Both the position numbers and the translations under genes were made by a program. Shown here piece by piece: positions 17,013 to 25,836 of a stretch of DNA of 50,677 nucleotides. How positions within the stretch are numbered: position 1 is the stretch's first letter; the number at the start of each line of letters is the position of its first letter. This stretch comes from Puniceibacterium sp. (GTDB lineage: Bacteria; Pseudomonadota; Alphaproteobacteria; Rhodobacterales; Rhodobacteraceae). The stretch lies in NCBI GenBank assembly GCA_024636635.1, contig JAGXGV010000053.1:1-50677 (forward strand), read 5' to 3'. Below the pieces are notes generated by a model. The model searched no databases. It saw only the letters and a program-made list of their open reading frames with translations, and was not told where the DNA came from.

Positions 17013-18347
17013 TCAGACCTTTTTCTGGAGGATGATTTCCACCCGCCGGTTGCGGGCGCGGCCCTCACGAGTGCCATTGTCGGCAATCGGTTCGGACGCG
17101 GCGCGGCCTTCGGACGTGACAAGCCCGGCAGGCACGCCCGCATCGACCAGCGCGTCGGCGATACGTTTGGCACGCGCCTCGCTCAGCCCCTGATTGGACC
17201 GGAACGGGTTGCTGGTCTGGACCGGGATGCTGTCGGTATGCCCGACCACCTTGACTGAGCCGATGAAATCGACATTGTCGCGGATCACAGCCGCCACGCT
17301 GTCGATCAGCGCATCATAGCCACCGTTCAGATCCGCCTTGGCCGACCGGAACACCTCGGGGTCGGTGGCCTGCACGACAACCACGGCGACCGACACATCC
17401 TCGCGTCCGGTCAGGGCTTTGGCGGTGGCATCGGGCGCGGCGGCGCCAAACAGCGGCAACAGTTCGAATACCAGCGGTTCGGCGGTCAGCAGCGGCTGTT
17501 CCACCGTCTCGATCACCGGGCGAAAGATGTCGGCGCGTTCGGACGGCGGCAGCACGCCCGCCAACGTGAACAGCTGTTCACCCCGGTTCGACAGCTGGAT
17601 GGACAGCGCCACATACACGGCGGCGATCAGCGCAAGCGCGATCAGCCCGATGGACCACAGCGGCACGACAAAGCCGCGCCGGTCATCCGCCGCCTCGACG
17701 CCTTTCCAGTTCGGCGCAAGGGCGGCACCGGCCAGATCGCGATCCCGCAGCAGGCGGTTCATCTGCACTCGCAACTGGGCAATCGCCGCCTCGCCCGCGC
17801 CCGGGTTGATCCGATGCTTGCCCCGGAACCCCATAGACAGACACAGGAACACCAGTTCCAGCAGCTGCGGATCGCGTTCGGGATAGCGGGTCAGATCATC
17901 GGCCAGATCAAAGAACCGCTCGCCCGCGTCCACATTGCCGTACATCGACACCACCAGTGGCATCCGGGGCCAGCCGGAATGTCCGCCCCAGGGCGTGTTC
18001 AACGCGATGTCATCCAGCAGCGCGCCCACGAACCACGCCCCCTGATCGGCGCGGCTTAGCGGGACACCGGCCGACACCGCAGAATCCCGGGCATATGTCA
18101 GCGATTCAAGCAGCCGGGTGCGCAGCACATCCGGGTTTTCCGGTGCCGTGGCGCGTTCCAGTTCGGGCGCCATGCCCAGAAGTGCTGCATAGGCATTCAG
18201 CAGCGGATTGTCGCTGGCCCGGCTGGTGCGCACCGGCGGACCGGCCACACCGGCCTGCGATGGCGCGGCCTGCGGGACACGCCGCACCGGCCGGATGCGG
18301 GTGCGTCCGGCGTCGTTCTCAAGGCCAAAGGGATCGTCTGCGCTCAT
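17013..18347 (-). CDS. tssL: TssL/DotU with C-terminal OmpA domain
   Basis: A 444-residue protein: Pro-rich N-terminus, cytoplasmic DotU domain (about 45-220, with F-V-G-A-L-L-D-D-I-A-L-N-T-P-W-G), one transmembrane helix (about 227-250) and a C-terminal OmpA-type peptidoglycan-binding domain (about 330-444: V-G-H-T-D-S-I-P, N-Q-G-L-S-E-A-R-A-K-R, N-R-R-V-E-I). This is the evolved TssL form that anchors the membrane complex to the cell wall without a separate TagL. It sits between tssK and tssM with gaps of 3-4 bases. Confidence 0.95.
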   Translation of the reverse strand: MSADDPFGLENDAGRTRIRPVRRVPQAAPSQAGVAGPPVRTSRASDNPLLNAYAALLGMAPELERATAPENPDVLRTRLLESLTYARDSAVSAGVPLSRADQGAWFVGALLDDIALNTPWGGHSGWPRMPLVVSMYGNVDAGERFFDLADDLTRYPERDPQLLELVFLCLSMGFRGKHRINPGAGEAAIAQLRVQMNRLLRDRDLAGAALAPNWKGVEAADDRRGFVVPLWSIGLIALALIAAVYVALSIQLSNRGEQLFTLAGVLPPSERADIFRPVIETVEQPLLTAEPLVFELLPLFGAAAPDATAKALTGREDVSVAVVVVQATDPEVFRSAKADLNGGYDALIDSVAAVIRDNVDFIGSVKVVGHTDSIPVQTSNPFRSNQGLSEARAKRIADALVDAGVPAGLVTSEGRAASEPIADNGTREGRARNRRVEIILQKKV

Positions 18348-18351
18348 GTCT

Positions 18352-19686
18352 TCACCGGCTCACCGCGTAACAGTCGATCTGGGGCTCACGCTCAAGCTGT
18401 CCCGCCACACCCAGAACGAACCCCGGCGCCTCCGCCAGCGCCGCCCAGTGTTCGGATGTGCGGTCAAGCTCAAGGCACAGCCGGTCGCCGTCATAGGGAA
18501 TCTCGCGCGGCTGGCTGTTCAGTGGTTTCAAAGGAATCCCGGTCAGGCGCGATTTCCACAGCGCGTCAAAGGCATCCGCAGCCCCCACCGTGGCCTGATC
18601 GACAAAGATCTTGCGCAGCAGCTTTTCCGACATATCGCCACCAATGCGCAGCACGATGCGGCTGTTGGTGATGATGTCAGGATTGTCGATGCGCACGGTC
18701 CAGATGTTTTCCGCATGACGCGACACCCGCAGGCTGCGCGATTTCGGCTCTACATGCCGCAGCGACAGCACGAGCGAGCGCAACGTGTCGGCCAAGGTCT
18801 GAAAACTCAGCTGTGGGTCGGCGTGGTCATAGTCCGGCAGATCGCCCAGACGCCGGGCCGAGGCGCCAAATGTCGCCATCCGCCCCGCCAGCCCGGCCAG
18901 TTCCTGGTACAGCGTCGAAGGGTGGTCGTTGCCCTGCGCCGCCATATGGGCCAGCCGGGGCCGCGCGGCGTTGGCCAGTTCCAGGATCAGCAGGTTTTCC
19001 ATCGACGCACCCGTGCCGCCCAGCACCATCGCGCCATGGGCATCGGCAATCCTGTCCAGCCCGCTCACCAGTTCGCGCAAAAGCTGTCCGTACCAACCCG
19101 CCGCCCCGATCCGCAGCACCGGGGCCAGGAACCCGGGGTCCAGCGCCACGGACCCACCGGCGCTCAGCCCCTCGATCCGGGTCACGGGCAGGGTGGTATA
19201 CCCCGCCACCTCGTCGCCGGGCAGCAGCAGCTTGGGGGCCAGCGCCGCCACCTCGATCTCGGTCGGCTCGGCGCCGCCGCGGATCGTGTCGCGCACCTCG
19301 ATCACCGTGCCGCGATAGCGCGTGCCCGACGGCGTCGCATGCGCGGGGTCGATCTGCGCCGCCCCCGCACCCGCCACGGGCAGCGCCAGATAGACCAGAC
19401 CCGCGCCGGATTTTGCTGTCACCGGCACCGACGCAACGCTGGCCGTATCGCCCGGCAGGGCAAAGAACGTCCCGTCCGGCAGCACGCCCTCGGCACGGCT
19501 CAGCGCGACCCGCCCTTCCTCAAGCGCGGTGGTGTCCAGATCCAGCGCGGTGAAACCAAAGCTGTGCCGGGGCAGCGCGCCCAGAAGCTGACGCATCAGC
19601 CAGTCGGTGTGCCGGTCCTGCTGTTGCAGGTGCTGGGTGCGAAGGAATAGCCCTTCGGACCAGACAACCTTGTTCCTGTCGGTCAT
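18352..19686 (-). CDS. tssK: TssK baseplate protein
   Basis: A 444-residue T6SS baseplate subunit that links the TssE/F/G wedge to the TssL/TssM membrane complex. The family signature is at the start: V-V-W-S-E-G-L-F-L-R-T-Q-H-L-Q-Q-Q-D-R. Length is normal for the family. It follows tssJ by 22 bases and is followed by tssL after 4. Confidence 0.95.
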   Translation of the reverse strand: MTDRNKVVWSEGLFLRTQHLQQQDRHTDWLMRQLLGALPRHSFGFTALDLDTTALEEGRVALSRAEGVLPDGTFFALPGDTASVASVPVTAKSGAGLVYLALPVAGAGAAQIDPAHATPSGTRYRGTVIEVRDTIRGGAEPTEIEVAALAPKLLLPGDEVAGYTTLPVTRIEGLSAGGSVALDPGFLAPVLRIGAAGWYGQLLRELVSGLDRIADAHGAMVLGGTGASMENLLILELANAARPRLAHMAAQGNDHPSTLYQELAGLAGRMATFGASARRLGDLPDYDHADPQLSFQTLADTLRSLVLSLRHVEPKSRSLRVSRHAENIWTVRIDNPDIITNSRIVLRIGGDMSEKLLRKIFVDQATVGAADAFDALWKSRLTGIPLKPLNSQPREIPYDGDRLCLELDRTSEHWAALAEAPGFVLGVAGQLEREPQIDCYAVSR

Positions 19687-19708
19687 ATCTGTCCTTCTGA
19701 CATGCCAG

Positions 19709-20167
19709 TCACGCCGCGGTGAGCGTGAGACCGCCCGCGCCCACGGAAATGATCAGTCCCTGACTTTCGCCCGGGGCAGGAACCTTGCTGCGCACCGTGC
19801 GCCCGGTCGGGGTTATGAAACCGCCGACAACCCCGATCACGCTGGTCGTGGGCTGAAGAGTGATGTCCTTCGTGGCGCTGCCGCCGGGGGCCAGCACGAT
19901 CTGGTCGGCCTTCACCAGATCGCTTCCGAGCACAGCCGCCGGGTCCTGCAAGGCAAAGTAATCGGCGGCATCAAACGCCCCCGATCCCGACAATTGCAGG
20001 ATCTGCAAGGTCACCGGCCGGTCGCTGCCATCGGGGCCGGGGTTCATGCCAGCCCCGCCTTGCGCGCGCACGGTCACCACCGTGGGCGGCGTTTCGTTAC
20101 AACCCGACAGGATCAGCCCGGCACCAGCGGCACCGGCAAACAGCAAGGTACGGCGTGCAATCAACAT
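19709..20167 (-). CDS. tssJ: TssJ outer-membrane lipoprotein
   Basis: A 152-residue lipoprotein with a lipobox L-I-L-S-G-C (Cys23) after a short hydrophobic signal. The mature part carries the beta-sandwich pattern of TssJ, with L-Q-I-L-Q-L-S-G-S-G-A-F-D-A-A-D-Y-F and a late V-I-G-V-V-G-G-F. TssJ holds the C-terminal domain of TssM at the outer membrane. The frame is open upstream, but the ATG at 20167 has a GGGGAG ribosome site and begins the signal. It lies 4 bases after the FHA gene. Confidence 0.9.
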   Translation of the reverse strand: MLIARRTLLFAGAAGAGLILSGCNETPPTVVTVRAQGGAGMNPGPDGSDRPVTLQILQLSGSGAFDAADYFALQDPAAVLGSDLVKADQIVLAPGGSATKDITLQPTTSVIGVVGGFITPTGRTVRSKVPAPGESQGLIISVGAGGLTLTAA

Positions 20168-20171
20168 GTCT

Positions 20172-21701
20172 TCAACTCCCCTTGTTTTCATATGCTTCTC
20201 TGAAATCGCCCCCGACATCGCCCAGGAACTGCTTTTCCGCCGAACGGGCGATGTCGCGGTATCGGTCTTCGTAGATCTGCCACAGCTTGGCCTTGCGGCC
20301 CCCCGCCGCCAGCGATTCAAGCAGGCCGACATCGGCCATCTCCTTTTCGATCTCGGCGGGGTCGAACCTGTCCACCATGCGGCGCAGTGCGAACTGAAGC
20401 GCGCTCCAGGTCCGCACCTGATGATCCGCCAGATCACGGAACGCGGCCGGAACCGCCTGATCGGGGCCGAGGTAGCCACGCCCGCGCGGTCGCACCAGCG
20501 CCGCCAGCGCATCCTCGGGCGTGGCAAGGAATTTCAGCGGATTCACATCGGCGCTGGCGATGATCGTCTGCGCCACGCGAACCTTCTGCTTTTCCTGCGC
20601 GCGGGTGCGCAGCAGCAGCATCACCCCCTCGACCAGATCGTGCATGCAGCGGCCCAGATGCGCCATCTCGGCTGTCGGGTCGTCGGATGGCGGCACGATT
20701 GCAGGGTCCAGCCCCATGCCGCGCAGCAGCGCATCGCGCAGATCGTCGCCGGGCAGCGGCTCAGGGGGTACGGGGCGCGGCGGAACGGCTGCCGCCTGCC
20801 CCGGTGCGGGTGGCCGGACAGGTTGCGGGCCAGATTGTGGGTCAGCGTTCGGCGCGGCATCCCGCGCTGGCGTCTCCTCCTCGACCGGGTCCGAGGTCCA
20901 GATGTCAAAAATGTCGGGTTTGCGCATCGGGGGCGTCGGCGCTGCGGCGGGCGGCGCGGGGTCCGGCGTCCGGGACGGGGCGGAACCGAAATAACCCCCG
21001 GCCCCCGCCGGACGCTGGACAGGTGCCTCTGATTTCGCTTCGGGCGGCTGTTCAAACGCGCGACGCAGGTCCAGCCCAAAGGGATCGGGCTGATCCAGCG
21101 GGCGCGGGCTGCGCGAGACCTCCTTGTGGCGCTCGCTCGCGCTGCCGTCCGTGCGCAGCCCGAACGGATCGGGCAGGGTTTCGGGCCGGGGGGCCACAGG
21201 TTCGGGCGGTGAGGCGGGCGGCTCGTCGGCAAAAAAGGCGCCGCGTTCGACCGGTCGCGACACGGGCCGGGGCGGCACCGGCGGCTCGGTCCCAGTCCCA
21301 GTCCCAGTCCCAGTCCCAGTCCCAGAGAAACCTCGCGCCGCTTCGCTTTCCGGCACGCTTCGGGCCGCTTCGCTTTGCGAAGAACCCCGCGCCGCTTCGA
21401 CCCGCAGCGTGAAATCGCCCAGATGCAGCCGCATCCCCGGCTCCAGCGGCACCGAATTGCCTGCGCCGACCGGATGCGCCGCATTGTCGATGAACAACCC
21501 TCCCGACGACGCGTCGGTGACCAGCACACGGTCGCCATCGGCCTTCAGGATGCAGTGGCGGCGCGATACAAAGGCGTTGGGGTCAACAAGCTGCCAGTCG
21601 GCATCTTCGCCCCGCCCGATCGACATCTGACCACCGTCGAACAGACGCTCGGTCACGGTCTGCCGGCCGGGCGCGGATTCAAGGACAAGTCGCAGGGTCA
21701 T
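20172..21701 (-). CDS. tagH: FHA-domain T6SS regulator (TagH/Fha)
   Basis: A 509-residue protein with an N-terminal FHA phosphothreonine-binding domain (residues 1-100: S-I-G-R-G, S-R-R-H-C, S-S-G-G-L-F-I-D). A long Pro/Arg/Ala-rich linker follows, then a C-terminal domain typical of T6SS FHA proteins (about 350-509). In this pathway a kinase phosphorylates the FHA protein and the PP2C phosphatase reverses it; only the phosphatase is in the window. The start at 21701 is fixed by AAAGGAG and by an ATGA overlap with the tssG stop. The linker contains a hexamer tandem repeat (21291-21326) coding Gly-Thr pairs. Confidence 0.9.
   Translation of the reverse strand: MTLRLVLESAPGRQTVTERLFDGGQMSIGRGEDADWQLVDPNAFVSRRHCILKADGDRVLVTDASSGGLFIDNAAHPVGAGNSVPLEPGMRLHLGDFTLRVEAARGSSQSEAARSVPESEAARGFSGTGTGTGTGTGTEPPVPPRPVSRPVERGAFFADEPPASPPEPVAPRPETLPDPFGLRTDGSASERHKEVSRSPRPLDQPDPFGLDLRRAFEQPPEAKSEAPVQRPAGAGGYFGSAPSRTPDPAPPAAAPTPPMRKPDIFDIWTSDPVEEETPARDAAPNADPQSGPQPVRPPAPGQAAAVPPRPVPPEPLPGDDLRDALLRGMGLDPAIVPPSDDPTAEMAHLGRCMHDLVEGVMLLLRTRAQEKQKVRVAQTIIASADVNPLKFLATPEDALAALVRPRGRGYLGPDQAVPAAFRDLADHQVRTWSALQFALRRMVDRFDPAEIEKEMADVGLLESLAAGGRKAKLWQIYEDRYRDIARSAEKQFLGDVGGDFREAYENKGS
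21291..21326. repeat. Hexanucleotide tandem repeat in the FHA-gene linker
   Basis: Five perfect CCCAGT units plus a final CCCAGA. On the coding strand these give alternating Gly-Thr. Copy-number change would alter linker length by two residues per unit without a frameshift. Two imperfect repeats encoding E-A-A-R lie just beyond, at about 21335-21405. Confidence 0.9.
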
Positions 21702-22744
21702 GCCGCGCTCCTTTCGTTCGGTGGCTCGGTGACGTTGGAAAAGGTCAGATCCCCGGCATCCTGTGACGGATCGGGGTTCAGCCATGTGGTCCGGCCCAAC
21801 TGACACTGGCCCAACCGCGCGGCCGGCACCTCAGGCGCGGCAAGGATCAGCCGCAGGCCAAAAGCGATGTCCTTGCCGGCGGCAAAGACCAGTGCGTGGC
21901 GCAGGCGGTCGCGCGCCGTGCTGTCATCCAGAAAGGCCTTGAACTGTGCAAGCGTCAGCGGCCCCAGCCGCAATTCGGCATGGGCCTGACGGTCGAACAC
22001 CCGCCCCCCGATCACCACCCCGGTGCCAAGCCCCGCGTGCTGCATTCCCAGTCGGCTTTGCAGATGGGCCGGAATGTCGATCCAGACGCCGACATATTCC
22101 GACAAGGCCACCGGCACCCCCAGCACGGTCTGAAGAAACGCACACAACCGTTCGGGGCTGCGCGCCTCAAGCGCAAGTGAGGTGGCATGGCGCAGCTTGG
22201 CCCCGTCCAGCCGCACATCGTCGCTGGTGGTGCCCGGCAGGCCCATCCCCGCAAGCGCGCGCATCATCGCCGACACGCGCCCTCCGTCACCGTGGGCGAT
22301 ATGCACCTCGGGGCGGGCATCGGCCCAGGCCCGCCAGTAAAGCGCGATCATCCGGTGTTGCAACATGTTGATGAAATCAAGGAACGAGGTGTCCGCCGTC
22401 GCACCCTCTGTATCCCCCGCGAACCAGCGGTTCGACAGACGCTGCATGATCCAGCGCGTCATGTGCAGCGGCATCGGCCCTTCGGGCCCGATCAGGCCCA
22501 GCACGTTCACCCCTATCCGTGGCGCGTTATCCGCGTCGCCCGGCGTCACCGACGCCACATCGCTGGCCGCAAAGGACAGCCGCGCGGTCTGCCCCAGCCG
22601 CGCGGGTTCCCGCGCAGCCGCCCCGGCCCGGCCAAAGCGCAGCTCTGCGGTCTCAAGCTGGCGCAGCAGCTCGAAGAAATCCGCCTCTGCCGCGCGGGCG
22701 GGCGCGCTCAGATCAGCGCGCGTGTGCCGGGGCTCATCGGCCAT
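21698..22744 (-). CDS. tssG: TssG baseplate protein
   Basis: A 348-residue T6SS baseplate wedge subunit. It shows the family features L-G-L-I-G-P-E-G-P-M-P-L-H-M-T, F-L-D-F-I-N-M-L-Q-H-R-M and a C-terminal L-G-R-T-T-W-L. The frame is open for 57 codons upstream, but the ATG at 22744 has GGAGG four bases before it and overlaps tssF by only 37 bases. It ends in an ATGA overlap with the FHA gene, so translation is probably coupled. TssG binds TssF two-to-one and TssK. Confidence 0.95.
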   Translation of the reverse strand: MADEPRHTRADLSAPARAAEADFFELLRQLETAELRFGRAGAAAREPARLGQTARLSFAASDVASVTPGDADNAPRIGVNVLGLIGPEGPMPLHMTRWIMQRLSNRWFAGDTEGATADTSFLDFINMLQHRMIALYWRAWADARPEVHIAHGDGGRVSAMMRALAGMGLPGTTSDDVRLDGAKLRHATSLALEARSPERLCAFLQTVLGVPVALSEYVGVWIDIPAHLQSRLGMQHAGLGTGVVIGGRVFDRQAHAELRLGPLTLAQFKAFLDDSTARDRLRHALVFAAGKDIAFGLRLILAAPEVPAARLGQCQLGRTTWLNPDPSQDAGDLTFSNVTEPPNERSAA

Positions 22745-24585
22745 CTCACCTCCGTCTGGGCCTGGGTCAGCTGCGTTCGGGTGCAGACAAACGAATTGAT
22801 GGCGCTGTGCCGTGCGAACAGCCGCGCCAGAAGCGCCGACAACAGCAGCGTGCTGCCCCCCGACAACAGCGTCTCGTTGATATCCAGCGTGATTTCCGTG
22901 CCGTGGCCGAAACACAGCGGCCCCGCGACCTGCAACCGCTCGACCACCGGGCGCGACCGCAGCCGCACGACCGACGCGCCATGCCGCTGCAACGCCGGAT
23001 CGCCCCGATCGGCATAAAGCTTGATCAGAGCGCGCAAAGGTTCCGCCCCCGCCTCGTCGCCGGCCAGACTGATGTGGTTCAGCGACAGTTGCGATATCCA
23101 GCGCCAGGTCAGATCGTCGATCCGCCGCTCGTCCGTCGCCCCCGACGGCAGGCTGGCCCGCAACGACGCACGCGGTCGGCGCACCGGCGACAACAGCGTG
23201 ACAGTCTGCACCGGGTCGCCGGAATCAAGCGTCAGCACGGGCATGTCGTCCAGGATCGGCAGGTCGCGGTTGGTGCAGAGCGCGCGCACGTCCAGCCGCC
23301 GGATGGGCCGCGCACTGCGCCGCCCCGCTGGCTGCCCGACCGAGATGTAAAAGTCGTCACCGACATAGCTGCTGCGCGTCTGGCCGCGCCGCACCTCTTC
23401 GGTGTCGGGGCGGCGCGGGCGGCGGTCGGCGGAATAGACATGGCCGCTGTCGGCCTGCGCCTCGGTCGAGAACAGCGGCGTGACGCGGGCCTGCGGGCCG
23501 TCCGTCTCGCCGTCCTCGACGCGCAACAGGCGGTAGATCTCGTAATCGCGGGGGCGGGTGCGGTCGGCCTGAACGATATGCGCCGCGCGGTTGTCGCGCA
23601 GTTCGACCATGTTGCACTCGTGTTCGAACAGGTTGACCACCGGCGTGGCGAACAGCCGGAAATCCTGCGCGGCGATACCGGTCAGGTCGGCGCGCGGGGT
23701 CCGCAGCAGCAAAACGATCTCGACCTCATGCGTGCCGCTGGCGCGGATCACCGGCGACAGCCCGTCCAGCCGCAGGAAATAGAACCGCTCGGGCATCAGG
23801 AAATATTCGCGCAGCAGGCGGTATCCCTCGAACGAGGACCGCACCCGGGGCAGCAGTGCCTCGGCGTCGTCGATCCCGACCATGCCGGGGCTGCCCAGAC
23901 TGCGATACCGCGTGGTGGCATCGGCGGGCCGGGCCACGGCACCGGCGCCAAAGCCGAACACCGCATCAAAGATCGCCCCACCCCGCGACCCGGCCCCGAA
24001 ATATAGGTCAAGCCGGTCGAGCGACAATTCGTCCAGACGGCCCGCCCCCTGTCGTTTGACCGTGATGCGGATGCCGGCCGCAGCATCACGCGCCGCCACA
24101 GCCCCCACCCCGGCCTGCGCCAGTGCCCCTGCATCCTGCAAATAGCTCACCGATCCCAGCGCCACGGGCCACAGATGCACCGGCTGCGCCGTGGTATAGG
24201 TGCAGCGCGTCTGCTGCCCCTCTTTCAGACCGGACAGCAGCCGCGTGCCCCGCGCCATGCGGTGCCCGTCCAGCATCCGCCCCACCTGCGGCCCCGGCGT
24301 CATCTGCGCCATGGTCATCGCGGGCGCAGGTCCTGCCAGATCCGGATACAGCGTGTCGATCAGGTTGCGCACATAACGGCTCGCCTCGCCATCGACCTTG
24401 AGCCGGGTGCGCGCCGCCAGAAACGCCACCCCTTCAAGCAGACGTTCGACATAGGGGTCCGGGCAGGGGATCGATTCCATCGACAGGTTGCGCGCCACAT
24501 TGGGATGCAGCGCCGCGAATTCCTGCGCAAGGCTGCGGATATGGGTCAGCTCTTCCTCGTAATATTCCAGAAAGGCGCGATCCAT
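22708..24585 (-). CDS. tssF: TssF baseplate protein
   Basis: A 625-residue T6SS baseplate wedge subunit of normal length. The start M-D-R-A-F-L-E-Y-Y-E-E-E-L and the segment P-D-P-Y-V-E-R-L-L-E-G-V-A-F-L-A-A-R are diagnostic. It overlaps the tssE stop (TGATG) and the tssG start, consistent with translational coupling across the E-F-G block. Confidence 0.96.
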   Translation of the reverse strand: MDRAFLEYYEEELTHIRSLAQEFAALHPNVARNLSMESIPCPDPYVERLLEGVAFLAARTRLKVDGEASRYVRNLIDTLYPDLAGPAPAMTMAQMTPGPQVGRMLDGHRMARGTRLLSGLKEGQQTRCTYTTAQPVHLWPVALGSVSYLQDAGALAQAGVGAVAARDAAAGIRITVKRQGAGRLDELSLDRLDLYFGAGSRGGAIFDAVFGFGAGAVARPADATTRYRSLGSPGMVGIDDAEALLPRVRSSFEGYRLLREYFLMPERFYFLRLDGLSPVIRASGTHEVEIVLLLRTPRADLTGIAAQDFRLFATPVVNLFEHECNMVELRDNRAAHIVQADRTRPRDYEIYRLLRVEDGETDGPQARVTPLFSTEAQADSGHVYSADRRPRRPDTEEVRRGQTRSSYVGDDFYISVGQPAGRRSARPIRRLDVRALCTNRDLPILDDMPVLTLDSGDPVQTVTLLSPVRRPRASLRASLPSGATDERRIDDLTWRWISQLSLNHISLAGDEAGAEPLRALIKLYADRGDPALQRHGASVVRLRSRPVVERLQVAGPLCFGHGTEITLDINETLLSGGSTLLLSALLARLFARHSAINSFVCTRTQLTQAQTEVRWPMSPGTRALI

Positions 24586-25307
24586 CAGCGCTCCTCCAGC
24601 GCGGTCAGGGCATTGCCGTTGTCCAGGTCGATGCTGGTCGACAGCCGCAGGCGTTCCGGCACCGGCGACAGCAGCAGCACGCCCTCGATATCGATCCGCA
24701 GGCCGGTCTTTTCGCCGGTACGCACCCGCACCCGCACGGAATCGCGCTTGAGCCGGGGTTCGTAGGTGTTCAGGACCATCTTGATCTCGCGCGCGAGGTC
24801 GTCCTTGTTGAAATCCGATCCCATGCGCCCGGAAAACGACGGCACTCCGTAATTGACCACGCTCGTGCGCACCTCGGGGAATCCCTCCAGCAGGCTGGCG
24901 GGGCTTGGGTGGTCCAGGGTTTCGCGGTCGGTCAGCAAGAATTGCGCCTCCAGCCGTTCGATGTTGAACAGCATCTCGATGTCGCGCCGCACGGCCTCGC
25001 GCAGCACATCCGCGGTTACGATGATACCGCTGTCTTCCAGTCTCCGGCGCCGCGCCATGATCTGCACCACGCGATGCGCCAGCAGCCTTGTGTCCTCGTC
25101 CAGATCGCTCCGCTGTTCGATGGCCCGCGCACCGCCGGTGATCAGCGCTTCGGCCTCGTCCTCGGACGGCAGCACGCGAACCAGATCACGCCGCAGCGCA
25201 TCGGATTCCGACACAAGTCCCGGCAGGTCGTCGATCAGCCTGTCCCAGAGCGACGGCTGGACGGCTTCCTGCCGGGAAACCGACGGGGCGTCGCCGCGAT
25301 CAGTCAC
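24585..25307 (-). CDS. tssE: TssE gp25-like baseplate protein with an extended N-terminal part
   Basis: A 240-residue gp25-family sheath-initiating baseplate subunit, longer than the usual 140-180. The conserved early S-L-W-D-R-L (about residue 19) is kept. About 70 extra Arg/Glu-rich helical residues then separate it from the gp25 domain, which starts near L-R-E-A-V-R-R-D-I-E-M-L-F-N and contains V-V-N-Y-G-V-P and Y-E-P-R-L. The start is GTG at 25307, nine bases after hcp, with only a weak ribosome site, so it may rely on coupling. Confidence 0.9.
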   Translation of the reverse strand: MTDRGDAPSVSRQEAVQPSLWDRLIDDLPGLVSESDALRRDLVRVLPSEDEAEALITGGARAIEQRSDLDEDTRLLAHRVVQIMARRRRLEDSGIIVTADVLREAVRRDIEMLFNIERLEAQFLLTDRETLDHPSPASLLEGFPEVRTSVVNYGVPSFSGRMGSDFNKDDLAREIKMVLNTYEPRLKRDSVRVRVRTGEKTGLRIDIEGVLLLSPVPERLRLSTSIDLDNGNALTALEER

Positions 25308-25316
25308 GGTTTGCGA

Positions 25317-25805
25317 TCACACACCTGCGGCGATGTCATACGAGATCTCGTGTTCGCCACCGGCGGAATGGTCGTCTTCCTGCACGGTGTATTTCACCGT
25401 CACGTTCTCGAACACGAGGCCCAGGGCCTCCTCGATCATCTGGCCGTCTTCCTGATCGCCGATGCCGACCATCTCGCATTTCGAAATGGTGACATTCTCC
25501 ATCGTGATGACTAGATAATCGAGATGCGCATCACCGCTGTCCTTGCGGACTGACAGCACCATATCCGGAAAGGATTTGCCCTGCATGCAGGCCAGCATCA
25601 GATAAGGCGATGACGCATCCATGAACTTGCTCAGCTCGATCGCACCGACCTGCGCACGCGCGCGCGAACGGCCCTTTCCGACCTGTGCGGCCGACCCCTG
25701 TTCGATTTTCCACATCACGTCGTGGATATCGATTTCTTCCTCGTGATCGGCACGCTGGGATTCCCCGGCGATGTCACCGATCTTCAAATATCCAGTTAAT
25801 GGCAT
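25317..25805 (-). CDS. hcp: Hcp tube protein (TssD)
   Basis: A 162-residue Hcp, which stacks as hexamers into the T6SS inner tube. Family features include G-Y-L-K-I-G-D-I-A-G-E-S at the start, the beta-rich core, and V-K-Y-T-V-Q near the end. The ATG at 25805 is chosen for GAGGAG upstream; the frame is open for seven more codons. It lies between tssC (31 bases) and tssE (9 bases). Confidence 0.95.
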   Translation of the reverse strand: MPLTGYLKIGDIAGESQRADHEEEIDIHDVMWKIEQGSAAQVGKGRSRARAQVGAIELSKFMDASSPYLMLACMQGKSFPDMVLSVRKDSGDAHLDYLVITMENVTISKCEMVGIGDQEDGQMIEEALGLVFENVTVKYTVQEDDHSAGGEHEISYDIAAGV

Positions 25806-25836
25806 TTTGTGTCTCCTCGTGATCAAACAAAAATTG

